Assembly: GCF_000178115.2 (NCBI RefSeq)
Contig: NC_014828.1
Location: 2,916,001 to 2,980,000 of the forward strand
Direction: 5' to 3'
Length of the DNA: 64,000 nt
DNA from: Ethanoligenens harbinense YUAN-3
GTDB lineage: Bacteria; Bacillota; Clostridia; Oscillospirales; Ethanoligenentaceae
Part shown: one piece after another, positions 17,135 to 24,452 of the stretch
Layout of the letters: every line of letters starts with the position of its first letter
Position numbering within the stretch: position 1 is the first letter of the stretch
Position numbers and translations under genes: made by a program
Notes under the pieces: generated by a model
Database searches by the model: none
Seen by the model: only the letters and a program-made list of their open reading frames with translations
What the model was told of the DNA's origin: nothing

Positions 17135-17893
17135 TCAGGCTGCGGCGCGCTTCATGGCGCGCAGCGCCCACCAAAACGACAGCACCGCCAGCACGATGAG
17201 CAGGCCGAACCCCTGCCACACCGACGGATTGGACAGATCGCCGTTGAAGATCGCGCGAGATGCATCCACCACATATTTGATGGGGTTGAACGCGCTGACG
17301 TTCTGTAGCCATGCGGGGGCAAACGTCAGCGGCAGCAGTACGCCGGAAAGCAACAGCAGCGGCTGCGCGAAAAAGTTCAGCACGGGTCCGAGCGCGTCTT
17401 CCGATTTGAGCGCCAGCGCCAATGCGTAGGAGACCGGCGCCATAAACAGGCCGATGAGCACCATAATGAGCACCGTGAGCAGAATGCCCGCCGCGGAGAT
17501 GGTCAGGCCCAGCGGCAGCGCCAGCACAATGACCAGCGCCGTCTGCACCAGCAGGGTGACCACATCGCGCATCACCATTCCAAGCAACAGCGCCACCCGG
17601 CTCGCGGTGGTCACGCGCAGCCGCTCGATCACGCCCTCGCGCAGGTAGTCGATCATGCCGAACCCGACGAACATCACACCAAACAGGCTCACCATTACCA
17701 GCAGACCGGGCGTGAACTGGTTGATGGCACTGACATGCGCGGACGAAAGGCCGGTCACCTTTTTCAACAGCGGCGCGAACAGATACAGGTAGCAGATGGG
17801 CTGAAAAAGCGACGCCAGCACCCATGCCGGGTTGCGCAGCAACAGCTTTTCGTAGTGCAGAAACAAAATGCCGGATTCTCTCAATGTTTTCAT
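17135..17893 (-). CDS. ABC-2 type exporter permease
   Basis: A 252-residue membrane protein with six predicted helices and the ABC-2 permease pattern (N-terminal helix with FQPICYLYLFAPLL; GMVMRDVVTLLVQTALV; LLLLSGVLLPLTFAP near residue 170-185; C-terminal helix LLIVLAVLSFWWAL). It overlaps the ATPase gene by 4 bases (ATGA), so the two form one transporter of the DrrAB type. Exported substrate (drug, lipid or peptide) unknown. Confidence 0.9.
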   Translation of the reverse strand: MKTLRESGILFLHYEKLLLRNPAWVLASLFQPICYLYLFAPLLKKVTGLSSAHVSAINQFTPGLLVMVSLFGVMFVGFGMIDYLREGVIERLRVTTASRVALLLGMVMRDVVTLLVQTALVIVLALPLGLTISAAGILLTVLIMVLIGLFMAPVSYALALALKSEDALGPVLNFFAQPLLLLSGVLLPLTFAPAWLQNVSAFNPIKYVVDASRAIFNGDLSNPSVWQGFGLLIVLAVLSFWWALRAMKRAAA

Positions 17894-18870
17894 ACCGCCG
17901 CCTCTTTTCTGTCTTCATCCAGCAGGGAACGCCCGGTCATTTTCAAAAAGACCTCGTCGAGCGACACCCGCGTCATTTCCACCGTAGTCACCGCGATGTT
18001 TTCTTCCACTAGGAGCGGCAAAATCTCCGGCAGGGCCTTCTCGCCCGCTTCCACATAGAGCTTGAGCAGGCCGTCCGCGCGCCGCAGCTCTTTCACGTCC
18101 GCACGGGGCCGCAGCAGCGCCTCCGCACGCCCGAACGCATCCGGCGCCATGCCGATGGTGATGATATCGCCCGCCACCTGCCGCTTGAGCTCCAGCACGG
18201 TGCCCTGCGCGGCCACCGTGCCGTGGTCCATGATGCAGATGGTGTCGCAGAGCGAATCCGCCTCATCGAGATAATGCGTGGTGAGGAAGACCGTGATGCC
18301 CCGCTCGCACAGGCGGCGAATCTCATCCCAGAAGTTGGCGCGCGAGGTCGGGTCCAGCCCGGTGGTCGGCTCGTCGAGGAACAACAGGGCGGGGTCGTGC
18401 ATCACGCCCATGCCCAAGTCGATGTGACGGCGCTGGCCGCCTGAATATGTCTTCACCTTGCGGTGGCAGTATTCCTCCAGATGGAGAACCCGCACCAGCT
18501 CATCGGCTTTTTTCACCGCCGCCGCTTTGGACAGGCCGTACAGCCTGCCCTGGAGCACAAGGTTTTCATAGCCGGTGGCCAGGTCGTAACAGCCGCCTTT
18601 CTGGCTGACATACCCGATTTTCTGCCGGATCTTCCCCGCCTCGCGCGCCAGGTCATACCCCACCACGCGCGCCTTGCCGCCGCTGGGCGGCAGCAGTGTG
18701 GTCAGCATCCGCATCGTGGTGGTCTTGCCGGCGCCGTTGGGTCCCAAAAAGCCGAAGATTTCCCCCTGTTTTACCCGCAGGTTCACGTGCTTTACCGCTT
18801 CCACCGGGCCGCCGCGCCCGCTGCGGCCCGGAAACGTTTTGCACAGGTCTTCCGTAACGATCATATCCAT
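17890..18870 (-). CDS. ABC exporter ATPase, DrrA-like
   Basis: A 326-residue ATPase. Walker A GPNGAGKTTTM, Q-loop YVSQKGGCYD, signature YSGGQRRHIDLGM, Walker B LLFLDEPTTGLD and H-loop TTHYLDEAD are all intact, and the C-terminal extension (about 225-326) is that of the DrrA/NodI group. ATG 18870 is preferred over one 30 bases upstream because GGGGGA lies before it; the upstream one would overlap the bactofilin-like gene. It drives the permease encoded by the overlapping next gene. Confidence 0.92.
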   Translation of the reverse strand: MDMIVTEDLCKTFPGRSGRGGPVEAVKHVNLRVKQGEIFGFLGPNGAGKTTTMRMLTTLLPPSGGKARVVGYDLAREAGKIRQKIGYVSQKGGCYDLATGYENLVLQGRLYGLSKAAAVKKADELVRVLHLEEYCHRKVKTYSGGQRRHIDLGMGVMHDPALLFLDEPTTGLDPTSRANFWDEIRRLCERGITVFLTTHYLDEADSLCDTICIMDHGTVAAQGTVLELKRQVAGDIITIGMAPDAFGRAEALLRPRADVKELRRADGLLKLYVEAGEKALPEILPLLVEENIAVTTVEMTRVSLDEVFLKMTGRSLLDEDRKEAAV

Positions 18871-18896
18871 GTCTGCAATCCCCCGTCTATTCGTGT

Positions 18897-19682
18897 TCAC
18901 AGCTTGCGTTCTTCGCCCACCGTTGCGCCGTCCAGCTTGGTGAGCGTGCCGGAATATTCCACCAGTTCCACGTCGCAGCCTTTTCCGAGTGTGATGTCTC
19001 TGCCACGCACCACACGGGCATGTGTCTGCTCCAGATAGATGTCGTCGCCCTCCAATGTGTCGGTCTCCAGCAGGACCGCATCGCGCCCGATGAAGATGGA
19101 ACGGATGAACATCGTGATGGCGCCTACCAGCGCAACGCGTACGTCAATACGCCCGCCGCCGATCTCCTTGGCACGGCTGCGGGCATGCACCAGATCAATC
19201 TGGATGTCGTCGGCGTTGAGCAGACCGTCCACCGTGAACGAGCCCCGCGCATGGAAACGCGCGCTTTCGCAGTTGCCGCCGATCTGCGCCGCGCCGTCAA
19301 GACGCACCTCTTCGGCTTCACAGTTGCCTTCGATCTTGGCGCTCCCCTCAATATGCACCTCACGCATGGAAACCATGCCGTCCACTTTGCCCGACCCGTT
19401 GATGCGCAGCGTGCCGCCGTGCACGTCTGCGGCCAGATGCCCCGAGCCGGAAATGGTGAACGTGTCGGCTTCCACTGCACCGGTCACCTTGCCGGACCCG
19501 TTGATATGCCCCGTATCGGTTTTCAGGGCGCCCTGCACGGTGCCCGACCCGTTGATGGCAAAGGAATCGCAGACAACGTCCCCGATGATCTTGCCCGAGC
19601 CGTTGATACGCACCTTATCGAACGTGCCGCCGCCCGCCGTGCCGGACCCGTTGATGATGAGCGAACTTTTTTCCGCAGTCAT
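18897..19682 (-). CDS. Polymer-forming cytoskeletal (bactofilin-like) protein with INGSG repeats
   Basis: A 261-residue beta-helical protein. Five copies of INGSG plus one ISGSG are spaced about 17-19 residues through residues 8-110 (RINGSGKI, AINGSGTV, HINGSGKV, TISGSGHL, RINGSGKV), each a turn of a right-handed beta-helix as in bactofilins and the Bacillus YhbE/YhbF proteins. A second part (about 165-250) has degenerate turns. Start ATG 19682 has AAAGGAAG upstream. It lies between a yhbD-like regulator and an ABC exporter in one operon, 26 bases before the ATPase gene. A scaffold role at the membrane is inferred, not shown. Confidence 0.82.
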   Translation of the reverse strand: MTAEKSSLIINGSGTAGGGTFDKVRINGSGKIIGDVVCDSFAINGSGTVQGALKTDTGHINGSGKVTGAVEADTFTISGSGHLAADVHGGTLRINGSGKVDGMVSMREVHIEGSAKIEGNCEAEEVRLDGAAQIGGNCESARFHARGSFTVDGLLNADDIQIDLVHARSRAKEIGGGRIDVRVALVGAITMFIRSIFIGRDAVLLETDTLEGDDIYLEQTHARVVRGRDITLGKGCDVELVEYSGTLTKLDGATVGEERKL

Positions 19683-19704
19683 GATGAAAATCTTCCTTTC
19701 TCCG

Positions 19705-20334
19705 TTAAAGCAGCAACAGCTTGAGCTCCTGACACTGGGCGGCAAGGTCGATACGCGCCAGCACCTGTGCTCCTTCCTCAAAAGCGGCCTCAAACGGCGC
19801 GCGCACCAGAAAACCTATGCACACGCCCAGCTTGCGCACCGCCACCAGCTCGCACGGCGCGCCGCGAAACGCCGGATACTGCGCGCAGAACAGCGCATAG
19901 AGAGCGCGGCCCTCCTCCACGCCGATCTGCTTGAGCAGCTGCCCCAGCACCCGGACAAACAGCAGTGTATCAAAATCAAACAAGATCTCCGGCGCGGGCG
20001 GCGTTTCGTGATAGGACGCAAACACCTCAAACACCGCGGCGGGCGCCACGCCTCTGGCGCAGGCTTGCCCCGCCGTCAGGCGCACCTGATCGGGGCTGGG
20101 CGAAAAAAGATCCGCCAGTTCCTGCAGGGACGCGCCGTCCTTCATCTTCAGGATCTTTTCCAGCCTGGCCAGTATCTTCTCACGCGGAAAGAACGTCTCC
20201 TGCCCGGTATAAGTCGCCCTGCGCACAAACCAGTCCTCCGGGATGAGCCCCATGCGCTTCCAGCGGTACAGCTGGCCGTAGGAAATGCCCGTGAGCGCAA
20301 GCAGATCCTTTTTGGATATCATATCCTCCTCCAT
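19705..20334 (-). CDS. YhbD-like (MerR-type HTH) regulator
   Basis: A 209-residue protein with an N-terminal helix-turn-helix resembling MerR and the Bacillus YhbD family: MISKKDLLALTGISYGQLY, then WKRMGLIPEDWF and TGQETFFPREKI. The remaining 130 residues form a helical effector domain I cannot assign. ATG 20334 is preceded by GGAGG at 8 bases; codons upstream lie across the promoter. The gene heads the operon with the bactofilin-like protein and ABC exporter, like the yhbDEF order in Bacillus (from memory). It probably represses or activates its own promoter, which carries a palindrome. Confidence 0.82.
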   Translation of the reverse strand: MEEDMISKKDLLALTGISYGQLYRWKRMGLIPEDWFVRRATYTGQETFFPREKILARLEKILKMKDGASLQELADLFSPSPDQVRLTAGQACARGVAPAAVFEVFASYHETPPAPEILFDFDTLLFVRVLGQLLKQIGVEEGRALYALFCAQYPAFRGAPCELVAVRKLGVCIGFLVRAPFEAAFEEGAQVLARIDLAAQCQELKLLLL

Positions 20335-20354
20335 GCCGTCCACCTCCTGCCAAT

Positions 20355-20383
20355 ATTGTAACATAACACTGTTATATTGTAAA
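20355..20383 (-). promoter_or_regulatory. yhbD-like operon promoter with operator dyad
   Basis: Minus-strand TTTACA (20383-20378), 17-base spacer, TACAAT (20360-20355). The spacer centre holds a perfect palindrome ATAACA-C-TGTTAT (20363-20375), and the dyad extends imperfectly over both promoter hexamers. MerR-family regulators bind such dyads between -35 and -10, so autoregulation by the YhbD-like product is inferred; note the spacer is 17, not the 19-20 of classical MerR promoters. Confidence 0.8.
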
Positions 20384-20499
20384 GAGATTCGACCCATGTT
20401 CTTCACAAATTGCAATACTGCCTGTATCTTTCACAAAATTCCTGCGAAATTTTGTGCATCTGCCCATTGCCGAAACGAAAAATGCACGGTAATATATAA

Positions 20500-20524
20500 A
20501 TGACCCATTTGGTCATATGGTCAT
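20500..20524 (+). promoter_or_regulatory. Candidate TetR operator
   Basis: ATGACC-CATTT-GGTCAT (20500-20516) is a perfect 6-bp inverted repeat, followed at once by another TGGTCAT half site (20518-20524). It lies 20 bases before the TetR-family gene. Confidence 0.65.
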
Positions 20525-20545
20525 TTTTTAGGAGGGACCCCGCTG

Positions 20546-21157
20546 ATGACGAAGGAAACGGAAAAGCAACAAAAACGGGAACAGATCGCTGCTGCCGCGC
20601 GCGACCTGTTCACCGAATTCGGATATCGCGCCGTCAGTGTGGCGCAGATCGCGGAACAGGCCAACGTGGCCAAAGGCACCGTATACCTCTATTTCAAGGA
20701 CAAAGAGGAACTGTTTCTCTACTTGGTGCAAGAGTTCATCGACGAGATGGGCCGTTTTGTTCACGAAGTGGAAAAGCAGAATCTTTCCATTGACGAACAG
20801 TTCCACACCGTCATCTACAACCTGCTGAAATACCGGCGGGAGCAGAAATTCCTCTACCGCGTGGTGCGGGAAGCCCACGAAATGCATTTTGCCCTTGCGC
20901 GGCGTGTCACCAACATTCTGGACAGCGACATCACAAGCTACATCGAGAAGCTCCTTGAGCAGGCTGTGCGGAACGGTAAAGTTCGCCCGTGCAACCCCAA
21001 GGTGCTCAGCTTTGTCATCGTGCACATCTATTCCGCCCTCGCCTTTGAATGGGAGGAAAAACACGAACCCCTGGACGAAGGGCAGGTGGCGGAAGCCGTC
21101 CGCAATTTTCTGCAACACGGGCTGATCCTGCCCGATGGCGAAAAGCAGCCGTCGTAA
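20546..21157 (+). CDS. TetR/AcrR family regulator
   Basis: A 203-residue repressor-type regulator. The N-terminal HTH is typical: IAAAARDLFTEFGYRAVSV, then IAEQANVAKGTVYLYFKDKE. The C-terminal ligand domain is unassigned. AGGAGGG precedes the ATG. It lies 36 bases upstream of the YhgE-like gene and behind a TGACC-type dyad, so it likely controls itself and that gene. Confidence 0.92.
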   Translation: MTKETEKQQKREQIAAAARDLFTEFGYRAVSVAQIAEQANVAKGTVYLYFKDKEELFLYLVQEFIDEMGRFVHEVEKQNLSIDEQFHTVIYNLLKYRREQKFLYRVVREAHEMHFALARRVTNILDSDITSYIEKLLEQAVRNGKVRPCNPKVLSFVIVHIYSALAFEWEEKHEPLDEGQVAEAVRNFLQHGLILPDGEKQPS

Positions 21158-21193
21158 ACCACGCCCGCGTATCAACCGAACGAGGTGAGTCTT

Positions 21194-24100
21194 TTGCGCA
21201 AACACATCCCATATCCCCGCATCGTCGTCATCCTGTTGGGGGTCACCATCATCCCGATCCTGTACAGCTTTTTCTACCTCTGGGCCTTCTGGGACCCATA
21301 CGGCAATCTGTCGAAAATACCCGTGGCCGTGGTGAACGATGACAAAGGCGCATCCATCAACAACGAACAGCGCAATCTGGGCGGCGAAATGGTCCGGAAC
21401 ATGAAAAAAAGCGACGACCTGAAATGGGTCTTCCTGGATAACGACGCCGACGCCCGCGCGGGCGTGGAAGCGGGCAACTACTACTCGGCAGTCTTCATTC
21501 CGGAGACCTTTTCGGCCGACATCGCCTCTGCCTCCACCACCGACAAGAAAACCCCTGTAATCCAATACCTCAGCAATGAAAAAAACAACTACACCGCATC
21601 CAAGATCATCAGCAGCGCCATGACGCGGCTGGAAGAACAAACGCGGATGAGCGTGGACCAGAGCATCACCGCATCGCTCTCCGACAAGCTGCGCGCCACG
21701 CCTGCCAGCCTGCAGACCCTGCACAACGGGCTCAGCCAGCTTTCCGACGGTGCAAACGCCCTGTCCTCCGGCATCGGGCAGGCACAGAGCGGCGCGGCGC
21801 AGGTCGCAAGCGGCGCATCCACGCTGGGCAGCGGCCTGCAAACACTGGGCAACGGCGCAAACAGCCTTGCCTCCGGCGCGAGCCAGGCGGCAAGCGGCGC
21901 GGCACAGGTCGCAAGCGGCGCGGCCTCGCTCAACACCGGCCTGCAGGCGCTGAACACCGGCGCGCAGAGCCTTTCTTCCGGTACGAACCAGGCGGCGGGC
22001 GGCGCGGCACAGGTCGCAAACGGCGCGGCCTCCCTCAACACCGGCCTGCAAACGCTGAACACCGGCGCACAAAGTCTTTCCTCCGGTGTGAATGACGCGG
22101 CGGGCGGCGCGGCACAGGTCTCAAGCGGCGCGGCGGCGCTGCAGCAGCAATTTGTCAGCCAGTTTACACCCGGCGTCAACCAGTTGTCGGATGGGCTTGC
22201 CCGGCTTTTGGCGGCCCTTCAAATCACCGGCTCCACGTCCAACCCCACGCTGGCAGACAGCATCACCCAGCTCGACAACGGCCTTGCACAACTGCAAAGC
22301 CAGTTCCAAACCACCGGCTCCACCACCAGCCCCACGCTGGCGGACAGCATCGGCCAACTGAACACCGGCGCACAGTCCTATTCCTCCCTTGCGGCAGGCA
22401 CGCTGTATGCCGGCACCGCCTCCACATTCGCGGCACTGCAAAGCGCCTCGAACGGCAACACCGCCCTCGCGCAGCAGCTCACGGCGGGCGTGCTGCAATC
22501 TTACCGCCAACAGGCCGCCGCCGCCCTTTACACCTATGCGACCACGAACAGCACCGACGCACTCAACAACGCGGCCGTTTTCGTGAGCCTGTATGATGCG
22601 GCCGCAGTCATCGCCGGTAACCCTTCCATTTCCGAAACCGATTTTGTCTCGGCACTGGCCAAGGGCGGCAGTTATACGTTCAGCGCAAGCGACCTGCCCG
22701 CCGACGAACAGGCGGCCGGCGCGCAGATCGCCGGGACCGTCAACAGCCAGATTGTCCCCTCCCTCAACCAAAACAACGTTGTTGCGGCCGGGCAAACTCT
22801 GGCCGCCGGCACATCCAAATTGGCGGCGCAGTTCCGGACCAGCGGCAATCCGTCCTCTCCCTCGCTGTATGACAATATCAACAGCCTGAAGGCCGGTATG
22901 GACGCATTGGCCGCGCAGCTGAAATCCGGCGGCAACACCGCCACGCTGTACGACAATGTCAAAAATCTGTCCGACGGAGCCGCTGCCATCGCCGCGCAGA
23001 CCAAAACCAGCGGCGATGCATCCAACCCCACGCTTTACGACGGCATCAGCCAGCTGGCTTCCGGTTCCTCCAGCCTGAACGGCGGCCTGATTTCCGCAGC
23101 ATCCGGCGCAAGCCAACTGGCGGCAGGCACTGCAAGCGCGGCCTCCGGCGGTTCTTCGCTCTCTTCCGGCGCGGCGCAGCTCTCCGCCGGCATGCCCGCT
23201 CTTGCTTCGGGCGCGAACCAACTGGCCGCAGGCCTGTCTGGCGCGGCCGCGGGCAGCGCGTCGCTCTCCTCCGGCGCGGCGCAGCTCTCCACCGGCATAC
23301 CCGCTCTCGCTTCGGGTGCGAACCAGCTGGCCGCAGGCACCGCAAGCGCCATTTCCGGAAGCGGCAGCCTGACCACCGGCGCTCAGCAGCTTCTCGCCGG
23401 CTTCTCTCCCCTGCGCAACGGCGTCGCAGAGCTCGCAAACGGGCTTTCCTCCGCTACACAGGGCGTGAGCGACAGCCTGGCTGACGCCAACATCCAGATC
23501 CAGTCGCTGAACGGGCTGGACCGTTATGCCTCCGCCCCGCTCAAAGTGCAGTCCGCCAGTGTCTACCATGTACCCAACTACGGCATCGGCTTTGCACCTT
23601 ATTTTATCTCCATCTCGCTCTGGGCGGGCGCATTGATGATGATCGCCGGGCTTCAGCTCGGCAAAGGTAAGCCGGGCAGTCCCCTGGAAATGCGCCGTTT
23701 CGCTATGCTGCGCGTAGCGTTCTATTATGTCATGGCCTTCCTGCAGGGGGTGGTGCTCTCTGTTGTTCTGCCGCTCACACTCCATTTTCAGGTGCAGAAC
23801 ATGCCGCTGTATATGCTCACCAATATTCTGGTCGCTTTCACATTTGTTTCGGTCATCCTCTTCTGTGTAACCTCCCTGGGCATTTTCGGCAGTTTCATTT
23901 CCGTTGTGTTGCTGGTGCTTCAACTCACCTCCAGCGCCGGCACTTTTCCGCTGGAGACCACGCCGAAGTTCTTCCAGGTCATCAGCCCGCTGCTGCCCAT
24001 GACCTATTCGGTGCGACTGCTCCGCGAAGTCATCAGCGGCTTTCACGGCAACTATGCCGCCTATGACGTTGCCTATCTGCTGGCGGTGCTGGCGGCAATG

Positions 24101-24196
24101 TTCTCCCTGATCGTCATCGTCACCCATTTCAAGACCTCCAGGGAAATCTCCCGCGCGGAGGATACCCGGGAAGCAGACATGGAACTCCCCTCCTGA
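21194..24196 (+). CDS. YhgE/Pip family membrane protein
   Basis: A large membrane protein (about 1000 residues) of the YhgE/Pip group; Lactococcus Pip is a phage receptor, and other members are ABC-2-related exporters such as the type VII-associated EsaA. One membrane helix lies at the N-terminus (IVVILLGVTIIPILYSFFYL); then an extracellular region of over 700 residues rich in GA-x-x-L-x-SG heptad-like repeats (about 180-330 and 620-750), with near-identical blocks such as GAAQVASGAASLNTGLQ. Five to six helices lie at about 800-985 (FAPYFISISLWAGALMMIAG and on). GTG 21185 and TTG 21194 are in frame; TTG is preferred because GAGGTG stands 6 bases before it. It follows a TetR regulator. Confidence 0.88.
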   Translation: MRKHIPYPRIVVILLGVTIIPILYSFFYLWAFWDPYGNLSKIPVAVVNDDKGASINNEQRNLGGEMVRNMKKSDDLKWVFLDNDADARAGVEAGNYYSAVFIPETFSADIASASTTDKKTPVIQYLSNEKNNYTASKIISSAMTRLEEQTRMSVDQSITASLSDKLRATPASLQTLHNGLSQLSDGANALSSGIGQAQSGAAQVASGASTLGSGLQTLGNGANSLASGASQAASGAAQVASGAASLNTGLQALNTGAQSLSSGTNQAAGGAAQVANGAASLNTGLQTLNTGAQSLSSGVNDAAGGAAQVSSGAAALQQQFVSQFTPGVNQLSDGLARLLAALQITGSTSNPTLADSITQLDNGLAQLQSQFQTTGSTTSPTLADSIGQLNTGAQSYSSLAAGTLYAGTASTFAALQSASNGNTALAQQLTAGVLQSYRQQAAAALYTYATTNSTDALNNAAVFVSLYDAAAVIAGNPSISETDFVSALAKGGSYTFSASDLPADEQAAGAQIAGTVNSQIVPSLNQNNVVAAGQTLAAGTSKLAAQFRTSGNPSSPSLYDNINSLKAGMDALAAQLKSGGNTATLYDNVKNLSDGAAAIAAQTKTSGDASNPTLYDGISQLASGSSSLNGGLISAASGASQLAAGTASAASGGSSLSSGAAQLSAGMPALASGANQLAAGLSGAAAGSASLSSGAAQLSTGIPALASGANQLAAGTASAISGSGSLTTGAQQLLAGFSPLRNGVAELANGLSSATQGVSDSLADANIQIQSLNGLDRYASAPLKVQSASVYHVPNYGIGFAPYFISISLWAGALMMIAGLQLGKGKPGSPLEMRRFAMLRVAFYYVMAFLQGVVLSVVLPLTLHFQVQNMPLYMLTNILVAFTFVSVILFCVTSLGIFGSFISVVLLVLQLTSSAGTFPLETTPKFFQVISPLLPMTYSVRLLREVISGFHGNYAAYDVAYLLAVLAAMFSLIVIVTHFKTSREISRAEDTREADMELPS

Positions 24197-24248
24197 CCGC
24201 CTGCACAACAACCTATTGATTTCCGTCCACTTTTTCCATATACGCAGG

Positions 24249-24286
24249 GCCCGCCCCCGCAGCCAGCGGAAGGCGGGCTTTGTGTT
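24249..24286 (+). terminator. Terminator after the YhgE-like gene
   Basis: GCCCGCC (24249-24255) pairs with GGCGGGC (24272-24278), with an inner CCGC/GCGG stem, followed by TTTGTGTT. Confidence 0.75.
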
Positions 24287-24328
24287 GCCCGAATATTCCA
24301 AAATATTCCATTCTTTTCGTTCTTGTTA

Positions 24329-24360
24329 TTACAATATTTTCCACATTCATCCTGTATACT
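24329..24360 (+). promoter_or_regulatory. spoIIE: Possible spoIIE promoter
   Basis: TATACT (24355-24360) is a good -10. TTACAA (24329-24334) stands 20 bases upstream, longer than normal; Spo0A-dependent sigma-A promoters such as spoIIE of Bacillus also have a long spacer, but I see no clear TGTCGAA box here. Confidence 0.35.
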
Positions 24361-24452
24361 CGAGAGTGCACACCGCCCGTTTTTTTGCCGGGGAGACGGA
24401 CGACCGGCTGGAACGCACCGCACAGGCCGTTGCACACAGGAAGGTGGATCAG

